Positions 44,037 to 52,681 of a DNA stretch of 64,000 bases are shown here, in pieces; position 1 is the stretch's first letter; the number at the start of each line of letters is the position of its first letter. This DNA comes from Cryobacterium algoricola (GTDB lineage: Bacteria; Actinomycetota; Actinomycetes; Actinomycetales; Microbacteriaceae): the NCBI RefSeq assembly GCF_004402485.1, contig NZ_SOFG01000009.1, forward strand, positions 202,247 to 266,246, written 5' to 3'. The translations under genes were made by a program, and so were the position numbers. The notes below the pieces were generated by a model, which did no database searches, was not told where the DNA came from, and saw only the letters and a list, made by a program, of their open reading frames with translations.

Positions 44037-45359
44037 TCAACCGGGGAAGGGAGCGCCCGGTCGTGCGTAGAAATGCCACGTCAGCCAGGTGCAGAAGACG
44101 CAGAAGACCGCACAGCCGACGAAGAACGAGGTCGGGCTGACCAGGGTCAGGGCGATACCCACGATGAATGGACCGAAAGCTGCGATCGCGGACGTCCAGG
44201 CGATGGCGCCGCCGGCTTGACGCTTCGGGAAGATCATCGGCATCTGCTTGAAGGTGCCCGCATTGGCGAAGCCAGCAAAGAAGAAGATCGCGATCATCCC
44301 GCTGAGAAAGCCCCAGAACTGGTCAACGCTTGTGGGTGCCAGGAAGAATGACGTGAACACAGTGCCGGCGACCATGCCGACGGCGCCAATGAGAGTGAAG
44401 ATCGCGCCACCCCATTTGTCACAGAGAGGGCCGCACGCCGCGCGGACAGCGGCGCCGACGAGCGGACCGATAAAGGCGAAGGCAAGCGGGTTCGGCGCGT
44501 GCGGGAAGTGGCCATAGACGTTCAGGATGATCAGGCCCATCTGCGCAGCGAGGCCACTGTACAGCCCGAAGCTCATGAGGTAGATCGCCGTCATGAGCCA
44601 GGTGTGCTTGATACGGAAGATGTCCATCTGCTGGCGGAAGTTGGCCGTCACGGGCACCCGGCGCAGGAAGACAATCGCCATCACGACTCCAAGAAGCGCC
44701 CACGGGATCAGGACGAGTCCACCGTTGTGCAGCCAGACCAGCTGGCCCTTCGCGCTACTCTGCGGGGTCAGTGCTGCAGTACCGAGCAGGCCGAAGCCGA
44801 CAACCCAGGGCAGCAGAAGCTGGATCAGCCCGATGCCGAAGTTTCCGATCCCCGCCTGCAGGCCGAGCGCGGTGCCGGCGAGACGCTTGGGGAAGAAATA
44901 GCTCGTGGAGGCCATGAAACCGGAGAAGGTTCCACCGCCGATCCCTGCTGCGAAAGCGAGGGCGAGGAGTACCCAATACGGGGTGGACGTGTCGCGGGCC
45001 GCGAGCGTCCAGCCGAGCATCGGGAGCACGAGCAGGGCAGAGGACATCGCGACGAGCGCGCGGGTGCCCATAATCGGGGGCAGAAACATGAAGACGAGGC
45101 GTAGGAGTCCGCCGGCAAGCCCGGGCACGGCAACGAGCCAATACAGCTGACCTGGAGTCAGGGTGTAACCGATGTCATTGAGCCGCGGTGCGATGGCGCT
45201 GACGAGATACCAGGCGGCGAAGCTCAGGGTGAGCGTGTACGTCGTGATCCACAGAGTGCGCCAGGCGAGCTTGGAATCCCAGGTTTCTTCCTTCTCCGGA
45301 TCCCAGTTGGAGAGATCGGGTTTGAGTTTCGACGAAAGGAGTGTGGAAGAGCCTGACAT
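44037..45359 (-). CDS. narK: Nitrate/nitrite transporter NarK (MFS)
   Basis: 440 residues with 12 membrane helices. Nitrate-porter signatures include GGLLRLVFMFLPPIMGTR, the glycine-rich segments AAGIGGGTFSGFMASTSYFF and FFAGFANAGTFKQMPMIFP. It imports nitrate or exchanges nitrite. ATG at 45359 has GAGGAAG upstream. Its upstream region carries the motif shared with narG. Direction is opposite to narGHJI. Confidence 0.93.
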   Translation of the reverse strand: MSGSSTLLSSKLKPDLSNWDPEKEETWDSKLAWRTLWITTYTLTLSFAAWYLVSAIAPRLNDIGYTLTPGQLYWLVAVPGLAGGLLRLVFMFLPPIMGTRALVAMSSALLVLPMLGWTLAARDTSTPYWVLLALAFAAGIGGGTFSGFMASTSYFFPKRLAGTALGLQAGIGNFGIGLIQLLLPWVVGFGLLGTAALTPQSSAKGQLVWLHNGGLVLIPWALLGVVMAIVFLRRVPVTANFRQQMDIFRIKHTWLMTAIYLMSFGLYSGLAAQMGLIILNVYGHFPHAPNPLAFAFIGPLVGAAVRAACGPLCDKWGGAIFTLIGAVGMVAGTVFTSFFLAPTSVDQFWGFLSGMIAIFFFAGFANAGTFKQMPMIFPKRQAGGAIAWTSAIAAFGPFIVGIALTLVSPTSFFVGCAVFCVFCTWLTWHFYARPGAPFPG

Positions 45360-45440
45360 GTGCTTCCTCGGACTAGGTGGTTTCGGGCGGAAGCGCCCGC
45401 GTAATTACCACCCTGACCTCGGCGACCGACGGCGACAATC

Positions 45441-45459
45441 GCGGAACGCCGTGAAAAAT
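45441..45459 (-). promoter_or_regulatory. narK upstream motif shared with narG
   Basis: On the minus strand the sequence is ATTTTTCACGGCGTTCCGC, which shares the 11-mer ATTTTTCACGG and the ending CCGC with the narG upstream site. It lies about 81 bp before the narK start. This supports common control of transport and reduction. Confidence 0.55.
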
Positions 45460-45496
45460 GAATCCACCGTGTTCAGATCGAATCGCGGGGATCGGT

Positions 45497-45736
45497 TCAG
45501 CCGCCGGCGAATGGCGGCAGCACGTCGATGGTATCCAGGGCAGAGAGCGGCACCTCATCGTCCGCCGCCCTGATGCCGTTCACCAGCAGGGAACACCGAG
45601 ACAGGATCAGAGAGAAACCTGCGCCGTGCCGCTCGCCGAGGAGTGAACGCAGGTCACCAATACAAGCCGCGTCGAGGGTCGCCGTCGCGGTTCCGGCAGC
45701 TTCTGCCGCCCCAGCGAAGAAGCGGACAACGGCCAT
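45497..45736 (-). CDS. moaD: Molybdopterin synthase small subunit (MoaD/ThiS-like)
   Basis: 79 residues with a beta-grasp fold and the C-terminal VLPPFAGG, whose terminal GG is thiocarboxylated to deliver sulfur to molybdopterin. It starts at 45736 and overlaps the DUF6457 stop (ATGA), so they are coupled. It lies between narK and moaA; a MoaE partner is not in the window. Confidence 0.88.
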   Translation of the reverse strand: MAVVRFFAGAAEAAGTATATLDAACIGDLRSLLGERHGAGFSLILSRCSLLVNGIRAADDEVPLSALDTIDVLPPFAGG

Positions 45737-46023
45737 CAGCGCTTCTCGGCCGGGTTCGCGTGCGCCCATTCCAGGGCGAGCCTGGTGGCGGTCGCGCATG
45801 CCTTCTCGATGTCGGCTGCAGTGCCCCCGGCCTTGGCCGCGGAGAGTCCGACGAGGAAAGTGCTCAGGGGCGCCGCTGGGCGTGCCACGCCATGGGCCAC
45901 GTCCTTGGCAATGTCGAGGATGGCGCCGACCGGTACGTCCGCCGGGTCGAGGTCGAGTCCGGCGGCAAGGGCGGCAAGCCATTCGTTCAGGGCTTCGGGC
46001 GGTAAAGGGGTGGAGTTGGTCAT
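45736..46023 (-). CDS. DUF6457 domain protein, second copy
   Basis: 95 residues. The segments LNEWLAALAAGLDLDPADVP and APLSTFLVGLSAAKAGG match DUF6457. ATG at 46023 has GAGGAG upstream. It is coupled to moaD, which strengthens the link of this family with molybdenum-cofactor synthesis. The copy at 227-550 sits beside a formate-dehydrogenase-like gene, so each molybdoenzyme region has its own version. Confidence 0.8.
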   Translation of the reverse strand: MTNSTPLPPEALNEWLAALAAGLDLDPADVPVGAILDIAKDVAHGVARPAAPLSTFLVGLSAAKAGGTAADIEKACATATRLALEWAHANPAEKR

Positions 46024-46424
46024 TGTTTTTCGCTCCTCGGCAGGATGGTGCGCGGTGTCCCGGAGCACAGTGCTCCACCCGATATCTTGCCACCCGCCCT
46101 TGTCGCTCCCTCTGCCCAGTGAGGCGTCCGGGTCCGCGTGAGCAGAGTCGGCGGTGATGGGTCCCGGCGGTCCAGGTCACCTCCACACGGAGTTCCTGCC
46201 CGATCCGCCGGCCTTTCGTGGTCCGGACGTTTTTGTCGTCACTGTGCTGCAACGGAACGTCCTGCAGTTCGCATCGCGCCGCCGTATTTGCCACAGGAAG
46301 GGGCGCTCGTGGAGCGCTCGCGGCACGCCCGACAGGGTCGACGACTACGGATGCGGCGTTGGCCAGGCATCGGCGGGCGGCATCGGTGCGGTGGATCCCA
46401 GCTGTGCGGGGTTAGGGTCGGTGT
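46024..46424. other. Divergent region between DUF6457-moaD and moaA
   Basis: About 400 bases with no supported gene. The palindrome GGAGCAC-A-GTGCTCC (46062-46076) lies 39 bases before the DUF6457 start and may be an operator. On the plus strand TAGGGT ends six bases before the moaA ATG, suggesting a leaderless moaA message. Open frames crossing the region look non-coding. Confidence 0.4.
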
Positions 46425-47540
46425 ATGTCCGGCGCACTGATCCCCGTGCACCCCATCGAGCCCTTGGCCGGTGCAGTGCAGGTCGCACCTGCCCCGACGC
46501 CGGAGACCCGCCTTGTGGACACCTTCGATCGTCCGCTGCATGACCTCCGGCTGTCTGTCACTGACCGGTGCAACTTCCGCTGCGTGTACTGCATGCCCAA
46601 GGAGGTCTTCGGCAAGGACTTCGCGTTCATGCCGCGAGACGAGATGCTCAGTTTTGAAGAGATGACCCGGCTGGCTCGAATTTCGGTGGCGCACGGGGTG
46701 GAAAAGATTCGGCTCACCGGCGGCGAACCGCTGCTGCGCAAGGGCCTCGAGGAACTCATTGAGATGCTCGCGGCACTCCGCACTCCCGCCGGCCGGCCCG
46801 TCGACATCGCTCTCACCACCAACGGCTCCGGTCTGTCATTGAAGGCCCAGGCGCTCAAGGACGCCGGCCTCAAGCGGGTGACGGTATCCCTCGACTCCCT
46901 CGACGACGCCACATTCCGTGCCATGAACGATGTCAATTTCCCGGTCGCCCGCATCCTGGCGGGCCTCGAGGCCGCGCACGCGGTGGGCTTAGGCCCGATC
47001 AAGATCAATATGGTGGTGAAGCGCGGCCAGAACGACCAGGACATCGTCAACATGGCCCGGCATTTCAAAGGCACACCCTACATTCTGCGCTTCATCGAGT
47101 TCATGGACGTGGGCACAAGCAACGGCTGGGACATGGGTGCCGTGCTGCCGTCCAGCGAGGTGCGCGATCGCATTCACGCCGAACTGCCGCTGGAAGAAAT
47201 GGCCCCCAACTACACCGGCGAGACCAGCCGGCGCTGGCGCTACCAGGATGGCGGGGGTGAGATCGGCCTGATATCCAGCGTCACCCAGTCGTTCTGCAAC
47301 ACATGTTCCCGGGCCCGGGTCTCCACTGACGGCAAGCTCTTCACCTGCCTCTTCGCCAGCGAGGGCCACGACCTGCGCGAGCTGCTGCGCAACGGCAGTA
47401 GCGACGAGGAGATCTCCGCTGCGATGGGCGCCGTCTGGCGTCAGCGAACCGACCGCGCCTCCCAGCTACGCAGCGCCCAGACCGGTGCGGTCCGCTCACC
47501 AGGTGGCAAGAGGATCGAGATGTCCTACATCGGCGGATGA
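46425..47540 (+). CDS. moaA: GTP 3',8-cyclase MoaA
   Basis: 371 residues, a radical SAM enzyme for the first step of molybdopterin synthesis. The N-terminal cluster is CNFRCVYC after [21 protein letters not shown] is the usual SAM-binding region. The C-terminal cluster is [11 protein letters not shown] with a later C in FTCLF, and the protein ends in the catalytic GG (SYIGG). Complete and of normal length, with an extra about 35 residues at the start. It supports the Nar and formate-dehydrogenase-like enzymes. Confidence 0.95.
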   Translation: MSGALIPVHPIEPLAGAVQVAPAPTPETRLVDTFDRPLHDLRLSVTDRCNFRCVYCMPKEVFGKDFAFMPRDEMLSFEEMTRLARISVAHGVEKIRLTGGEPLLRKGLEELIEMLAALRTPAGRPVDIALTTNGSGLSLKAQALKDAGLKRVTVSLDSLDDATFRAMNDVNFPVARILAGLEAAHAVGLGPIKINMVVKRGQNDQDIVNMARHFKGTPYILRFIEFMDVGTSNGWDMGAVLPSSEVRDRIHAELPLEEMAPNYTGETSRRWRYQDGGGEIGLISSVTQSFCNTCSRARVSTDGKLFTCLFASEGHDLRELLRNGSSDEEISAAMGAVWRQRTDRASQLRSAQTGAVRSPGGKRIEMSYIGG

Positions 47541-47584
47541 CCCGTGTCCGCGACGGTTTAACCGCATCCTGATACTCTGAATGC

Positions 47585-48283
47585 ATGGTCGCCACCACTC
47601 AGAACGACGCTCGGCATGCCGCTCTGGCCAGCGAGCCGCGACGTCGCGCGCTGGCCCTGATCAGTGAATCCGCCGTACCGCTGGGTGTGGGCCCCGTCGC
47701 CGACGCTCTCGGCCTGCACATCACCACCGCGCGTTTTCACTTGGACCAGCTCGAAGCCGCCGGACTCATCGAGCACCAGGTGGCCCGCGTCGGCCAGCGC
47801 GGCAGACCCCGTGTGCTATTCAGTGCGGTAGCGGCCCCGCTGCCGGTGGATTCGGCCCTGCAGCAGCTCGCCCAGAGCCTCGCCGCTGTGATCGGCGAAG
47901 ACGACGACGGTGGCCGCGCCCGCGCGGTTCGCGCCGGAGAGCGCTGGTCAGCGCAGTACGCGGCAGGGGCGGATGCAGTGGAATCCGACGGTCCGGCGGC
48001 CGGCGTTCCCACCGCCGACGTCGTACCCTCGCTGCTGCGAGTGTTCACCGAGATTGGCTTCGAGCCCGAACTGCGCGACACCGAGGCAGCGATCGCCCTG
48101 ACCGCCTGTCCGTTCCGTGCCGAGGCGCGGGCCAACCCCGATGTGGTCTGTTCGGTACACCTCGGCCTCATGCAGGGTCTCGTGCGCACCTTCGGTCATG
48201 ACGCAGCGAGCATTCGACTGGAGCCTTTCGTACAGCCCACCCTCTGCATGGTGCACCTGCCCGCCACCACCCCTTCGGCCTAA
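47585..48283 (+). CDS. HTH regulator with Cys cluster motif, copy 3
   Basis: 232 residues. HTH: VADALGLHITTARFHLDQLE; wing: GQRGRPRVLFS. Cysteines C175-x13-C189-x31-C221 in TACPFRAE, VVCSVHLGLMQG and PTLCMVHLP match the two copies near 35 kb. It stands behind moaA and before a Rieske gene. A GATACT box about ten bases before the ATG suggests a short leader. It may sense NO or redox state through an Fe-S cluster; the function is inferred. Confidence 0.75.
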   Translation: MVATTQNDARHAALASEPRRRALALISESAVPLGVGPVADALGLHITTARFHLDQLEAAGLIEHQVARVGQRGRPRVLFSAVAAPLPVDSALQQLAQSLAAVIGEDDDGGRARAVRAGERWSAQYAAGADAVESDGPAAGVPTADVVPSLLRVFTEIGFEPELRDTEAAIALTACPFRAEARANPDVVCSVHLGLMQGLVRTFGHDAASIRLEPFVQPTLCMVHLPATTPSA

Positions 48284-48329
48284 GAGGACACGGGATACGG
48301 GCTGGCGCTTCCCTCGCCATTCACACGTG

Positions 48330-48668
48330 TCAGGCGACGTAGGCGGCGACGTCGACCAAGGTTGTGACATCCACGTAGACGTCGCCGTCGACGATGGTGA
48401 GGGGGTAGACCGGAACCGGTTCAGAGGCAGGCAGCGTGCGTGCCCGTCCGGTCGACAGTTCGAAGCGGCCGCCGTGGGCCCAGCACTCCAGGTCGTCGCC
48501 CTCGACGAAGCCCTCGGAGAGCGAGATGTCGGCATGCGAGCACATGTCGCCGAGCGCGAAGCAGTTGCCGGCGCTGTCCTTCACCAGGGCTACTGCGACG
48601 CCGTCGACGATCACTTTAATCGCTTCACCGAGCTCAAGTTCCGATTCTGCGCACACCCTGGTGGCCAC
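48330..48668 (-). CDS. Rieske [2Fe-2S] ferredoxin-like protein
   Basis: 112 residues. Rieske ligands are C43 and H45 (MCSHAD) and C62 and H65 (CWAHGG). The size fits soluble Rieske ferredoxins and the NirD-like family. No partner oxygenase or NirB is nearby, so the electron acceptor is unknown. It is divergent from the DUF2249 gene, with a shared 128-base region. Confidence 0.88.
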   Translation of the reverse strand: MATRVCAESELELGEAIKVIVDGVAVALVKDSAGNCFALGDMCSHADISLSEGFVEGDDLECWAHGGRFELSTGRARTLPASEPVPVYPLTIVDGDVYVDVTTLVDVAAYVA

Positions 48669-48796
48669 CTGCTCCTCAATTCTGCCGGTTCAATCACATT
48701 CCAGCGCTGTTGTCGGGACGAACATCCCGATTAAAAGGATACTCGTCCTCTATAATGGAACTCTAGGTCATTCGACCCGGCCTGAAGGAGAAAACC
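48669..48796. promoter_or_regulatory. Divergent promoter region, Rieske/DUF2249
   Basis: A perfect -10 box TATAAT (48751-48756) lies 40 bases before the DUF2249 ATG, with GAAGGAG as ribosome site. CGGGA and TCCCG flank a small inverted repeat near 48714-48729, and AGGA and TCCT arms lie just before the -10 box. The decayed DUF2249 copy at 24803 has a TAAAAT box in the same position. Confidence 0.55.
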
Positions 48797-49132
48797 ATGA
48801 CCGCCGAACCGATCATCCTGTCATCGAGCCGCCTCGGCGCCGAACCGGCCGACCATGAAGCACGGCCCGAAGCGCACGCCTGCGCCTGTGGGCATGAAGA
48901 CACCGAGAGGATCGTCCTGGACTCGCGCACCATCCCGCACGCCATCCGGCACGCCACGATCTTCGGAGCTCTCGGCGCCATCCAACCGGGCTTCGCCCTG
49001 GACCTGATCGCCTCACACAACCCGCTGCCGCTGCTCGGTCAGCTCGAAAGCAGCCGCCCCGGCCAATTCCTGATCTCCTACCTCGAGAACGGGCCCGAAA
49101 CCTGGATGATCCGCCTCACCCGCGCCAACTGA
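48797..49132 (+). CDS. DUF2249 domain protein
   Basis: 111 residues. The domain reads SRTIPHAIRHATIFGALGAI, then LDLIASHNPLPLLGQLE and WMIRLTR, typical for DUF2249, which often accompanies NO-response and hemerythrin-like proteins. Two Cys (HACACGHED) near residue 35 could bind metal. It lies beside the FNR-type regulator and has a decayed copy before the nirK operon. The function is unknown; a role in NO or nitrite metabolism is suggested by context. Confidence 0.8.
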   Translation: MTAEPIILSSSRLGAEPADHEARPEAHACACGHEDTERIVLDSRTIPHAIRHATIFGALGAIQPGFALDLIASHNPLPLLGQLESSRPGQFLISYLENGPETWMIRLTRAN

Positions 49133-49158
49133 CCCCACTGTATCCTCGACGTGCTGCC

Positions 49159-49983
49159 ATGAGTGAGAAGCCGAACACCGTGACGCAGGCCGCGGTGACG
49201 CGGCACGCCCCGCACCTACCCAAGCCGCACCTGCGTGCGCTGCCTTTGCGCGCGGTGCCGCTCCGCAGCACCTGTGGGCGACCGCACCCGTGCCCTCCGG
49301 CCATGCAACGGCGCATCCTCGAGCAGATCGGCCTGTTCCAGGGCCTGTCCGGCGATGAGCTCGCGCCGATCGGCGCGCGGATGGAGTCGCTGGCCTGGTC
49401 CGCGGGCGAGGCCCTGTTTAGCGCGGGCGAGCCCGCCGAGCACGTCTACCTGCTCGCAGCCGGCCAGGTGAAGGCCTTCCGCACTACCGCAACCGGGCAG
49501 CGCACCAGTTTGGACTTCTTCGGCCCTGGCGACGTGCTCGGCGGCCTCACCTGGGCGGGCGGCAGCGGCTACACCGAGACGGCCCTCGCCCTGGTCACGA
49601 CCTGTGCCCTGCAGATCGACGCCGGAGCCTTCCGCGAAGTGATGTTCGCGCATCCGTCGGTGGCGCTCGGCGTACTTGATGTCGTGTCCGGTCGCCTCGC
49701 CCGCGCCCGCTCCGCCGAACAGGAACAAGCCTCAGCCACAGTCACAAAACGGGTGGCAACCGGCCTGCTGCGCCTCGCCGACACCTTCGGGGTACCGGGC
49801 GACGCACCCGGAACGACCTTGATCCAGCTACCGCTGAGCCGGGCTGACCTGGCCGCCATGGCCGGTACCAGCGCGGAATCGGCGTCCCGCGCGATGAGTC
49901 GGCTCCGCCGTAATGGCCTGATCGACACCGGACGCCGCTGGACCGCGGTCCTCGACGGGGATGGCCTGCTCGCGGCGAAATGA
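49159..49983 (+). CDS. Crp/Fnr family transcription regulator, FNR-like recognition helix
   Basis: 274 residues. A 50-residue N-terminal extension has C39 and C45 (CGRPHPC); the cNMP-like sensor domain spans about 55-170, with C149 in TTCALQ. The HTH reads LSRADLAAMAGTSAESASRA, where E-S-A-S-R matches the FNR E-x-x-S-R pattern, so it should bind FNR-type TTGAT sites. With three Cys rather than the four of E. coli FNR, Fe-S sensing is uncertain. Starts 26 bp after the DUF2249 stop. Confidence 0.85.
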   Translation: MSEKPNTVTQAAVTRHAPHLPKPHLRALPLRAVPLRSTCGRPHPCPPAMQRRILEQIGLFQGLSGDELAPIGARMESLAWSAGEALFSAGEPAEHVYLLAAGQVKAFRTTATGQRTSLDFFGPGDVLGGLTWAGGSGYTETALALVTTCALQIDAGAFREVMFAHPSVALGVLDVVSGRLARARSAEQEQASATVTKRVATGLLRLADTFGVPGDAPGTTLIQLPLSRADLAAMAGTSAESASRAMSRLRRNGLIDTGRRWTAVLDGDGLLAAK

Positions 49984-50126
49984 CCCTCCGGCTCACCCGC
50001 ATCCGCAGCAGCCTCTCGGCGGTTACCTGCGGACAAGTGACCGCCGTCATGGTCCCCTCACAGAGGGCGACGTAGCGTCGTAATCACCCCGGAATTCCGG
50101 GGCTGTTCCCATCGAAAGGCCACACC

Positions 50127-50366
50127 ATGAGCGCCATCGCGCCAACCATCACCCACACCAGCCTGCGCGCTGAGGGGTTCTCCTGCCCGTCCTGCGTGGC
50201 CAAGATCGAGAAGCAGGTCGGCCGCGTACCCGGGGTCACCGCCGTCACGGTGAAGTTCGCCTCGGCCCGCATCGAAATCGAGCACGACGCATCCATTGTG
50301 AGCGTCGAGGAGTTGATCGCGGTCGTCGCCAAGGCCGGCTACAGCGCGCGCCTGGCCGCCTTCTGA
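50127..50366 (+). CDS. Heavy-metal-associated (HMA) chaperone domain protein
   Basis: 79 residues with the metal site FSCPSC (C20, C23) and a complete ferredoxin-like HMA fold. It would deliver copper or another soft metal to the adjacent P-type ATPase, which lacks its own N-terminal HMA domain. GAAAGG precedes the ATG; the ATPase gene follows after 77 bp. Confidence 0.88.
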   Translation: MSAIAPTITHTSLRAEGFSCPSCVAKIEKQVGRVPGVTAVTVKFASARIEIEHDASIVSVEELIAVVAKAGYSARLAAF

Positions 50367-50443
50367 CCTCGGCGGGTGCTCCTGCCGGCGAGTCGGCCGG
50401 AGCACCGAGCCCACGCACACCGAAGCTCAGAAAGGTACATGCC

Positions 50444-52417
50444 ATGGAAACCATCCGGACCTGGATGACGAACCGGTGGGCGGTCCCTGCCGTCTCCGGC
50501 GCGCTGATCGTCGCCGCGCTGGTGATCCTTCAGATCGCCCGCACCGACATCGTCGGAAACATCCTGATGGTGGCTGCGGCCATCGTCGCCGGCACCCACA
50601 TCGTGATCACCGCCGCGCGGGCGCTGTGGGCGAGGGTCATCGGAATCGACCTGTTGGTCGCCGTCGCCGCCATCGGCGCGGTCATCATCGGGCAGTACTG
50701 GGAAGCGGCCGCGGTGACGTTCCTCTTCGCCATCGGTCACGCCCTCGAGACCGCGACGCTGAACAAGACCCGATCTGCGCTGGCCGAACTCGTTGCGGTC
50801 GCCCCCGATATCGCCATCACCCTTCGCGACGGTGAGCAGGTGGAAGTGCCCGCCACCGCCGTGATCCTCGGCGAGACGGTGCTGATCAAGAACGGCGCCA
50901 AGGTTCCCGTCGACGGCGAGGTCATCGGCGGTGCCGGTGCCCTCGACGAAGCGTCGATCACCGGTGAGTCCATGCCTGCGGAGAAGATGGCGGGGGACCG
51001 CGTGTTCGCCGGTACCGTCGCACGGAGCGGGTTCCTGCAGGTGCGCGCCACCGGCGTCGGCGCCGACACCACCCTGGCCAGGATCATCCACCGGGTCGAG
51101 GAGGCGCAGGACGCCAAAGCCAAAACCCAGGTGTTCATGGACCAGTTCTCCGCCTGGTACACCCCTGTAATCCTGGTTCTCGCAATCGTCGTCGGGCTGG
51201 TCACCCAGGACATCGTGCTGGCGCTCACGCTGCTGGTCATCGGCTGTCCGGGAGCGCTCGTCATCTCGATCCCGGTGTCCATCGTCGCCGGCATCGGCCG
51301 GGCTGCGAAGGACGGCATCCTGATCAAGGGTGGGGAATTCCTGGAGACCTCTGCGAAGATCACCGCGGTTGCCGTCGACAAGACCGGCACACTCACGATC
51401 GGTCGCCCGCGCGTCACTGAAGTTGTCGTGCTGAATCCCGCTCTGACTCGCGCCGACGTGCTGGGCTGGGCTGGGCGCGCCGAAACCGGCTCCGAGCATC
51501 CGCTGTCCCGTGCGATTCTGGATGCCGCCAGGAGCGAGGGCGTGGACGTCGCGGGCCTACCGGAGTCAACCGAGCCGGTTCCGGGTAAGGGCATCGTGGT
51601 CTCCACACAAGGCCGCCGCGTGCTGATCGGCAACCCGGCACTGCTGGCGCAGTACTCGATCCTCGACACGGATGCCGCGACTCAGGCGGCCACCGAGCTG
51701 GCCCAGGCCGGCCGCACGCCCATGATCGTCGTGCTCGACGGGACCGTCGCCGGTGTCGTCGGGGTCGCGGATGAGGTGCGTGCCGACGCCGCCCGGATGG
51801 TGGCTGAGCTGCACGCCGCCGGAGTGAAGCTCGTCATTATGCTGACCGGCGACACTCCGGTGGTCGCGCATGCCGTCGCGTCCGTCACCGGTGTGGACGA
51901 GGTGCGTGCATCGCTCCTCCCGGAGGACAAGCTCGCTGTCGTGACCTGCCTGCAGGCCGAGGGCTACGTCGTGGCCATGGTCGGTGACGGTGTCAACGAC
52001 GCTCCCGCCCTCGCCGCGGCGAATATCGGGGTGGCGATGGGAGCCGCCGGGTCGGCCGTCGCGGTCGAAACTGCAGACATCGCGCTGATGGGCGACAATC
52101 TGCTCAAGCTCCCCGAGGCCATATCGCTCGCCCGCCGCACGGTGAACACCATGCGACAGAACATCACCATCGCGCTCATCACCGTGACCGTGCTCCTGCT
52201 CGGCGTGCTCCTGGGCGGAGTGACGATGACGATCGGAATGCTCGTGCACGAAGCGTCTGTGCTGATCGTGATTGTCAACGCCATGCGCCTCTTGCGTCGG
52301 CATGAACGGCACAGCGAGGCGCACCCGCCCGCCTTGGGCGGGTTAGGCCGCAGGGTGGGCCTTGACGAACCTGGTGTCCATGCCGATGACGGGGATCTTC
52401 GAAGCGCCACCCGGTGA
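50444..52417 (+). CDS. P1B-type heavy-metal ATPase with CPG motif
   Basis: 657 residues with the usual P-type features: TGESMPAEK near 174, DKTGTLT near 312 (phosphorylated Asp), GDGVNDAPAL near 513. The membrane metal site is CPG (IGCPGALVISIPVS near 267) rather than CPC or CPH, so the ion is uncertain. No N-terminal HMA; the separate HMA protein may replace it. The last about 25 codons overlap the ferredoxin gene on the other strand and its terminator hairpin, and look non-conserved. Confidence 0.88.
   Translation: METIRTWMTNRWAVPAVSGALIVAALVILQIARTDIVGNILMVAAAIVAGTHIVITAARALWARVIGIDLLVAVAAIGAVIIGQYWEAAAVTFLFAIGHALETATLNKTRSALAELVAVAPDIAITLRDGEQVEVPATAVILGETVLIKNGAKVPVDGEVIGGAGALDEASITGESMPAEKMAGDRVFAGTVARSGFLQVRATGVGADTTLARIIHRVEEAQDAKAKTQVFMDQFSAWYTPVILVLAIVVGLVTQDIVLALTLLVIGCPGALVISIPVSIVAGIGRAAKDGILIKGGEFLETSAKITAVAVDKTGTLTIGRPRVTEVVVLNPALTRADVLGWAGRAETGSEHPLSRAILDAARSEGVDVAGLPESTEPVPGKGIVVSTQGRRVLIGNPALLAQYSILDTDAATQAATELAQAGRTPMIVVLDGTVAGVVGVADEVRADAARMVAELHAAGVKLVIMLTGDTPVVAHAVASVTGVDEVRASLLPEDKLAVVTCLQAEGYVVAMVGDGVNDAPALAAANIGVAMGAAGSAVAVETADIALMGDNLLKLPEAISLARRTVNTMRQNITIALITVTVLLLGVLLGGVTMTIGMLVHEASVLIVIVNAMRLLRRHERHSEAHPPALGGLGRRVGLDEPGVHADDGDLRSATR
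52323..52343. terminator. Hairpin after the ferredoxin gene
   Basis: ACCCGCC (52323-52329) and GGCGGGT (52337-52343) form a GC-rich stem with a 7-base loop, directly behind the ferredoxin stop codon. It lies inside the 3' end of the convergent ATPase gene and may end transcription from both sides. Confidence 0.55.
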
Positions 52418-52681
52418 TCCCACCGGGGCGTCCCGACCCTCGAGAATGTTGGCGAAGAACCTCTCGTTGTCGGCGAGGTACGGTTGTTCCTCGTCGGGCA
52501 GGTCGGCTTCGTAGTAGATGGCCTCGACCGGACAGACCGGTTCGCAGGCACCGCAGTCGATGCACTCATCCGGCTGGATGTAGAGGGTGCGTTTGCCCTC
52601 ATAGATGCAGTCCACGGGGCACTCGTCCACGCACGCCCGGTCCTTCACGTCGATGCAGGGGGAGCCGATCACGTAGGTCAT
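52343..52681 (-). CDS. fdxA: 7Fe ferredoxin FdxA-type
   Basis: 112 residues. The Cys pattern C9, C17, C21, C25 then C40, C43, C46, C50 (CIDCGACEPVCP) fits one [3Fe-4S] and one [4Fe-4S] cluster of the actinobacterial FdxA type. The start overlaps the aminotransferase stop by 4 bp. Electron partners in this window are not obvious. Confidence 0.92.
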   Translation of the reverse strand: MTYVIGSPCIDVKDRACVDECPVDCIYEGKRTLYIQPDECIDCGACEPVCPVEAIYYEADLPDEEQPYLADNERFFANILEGRDAPVGSPGGASKIPVIGMDTRFVKAHPAA

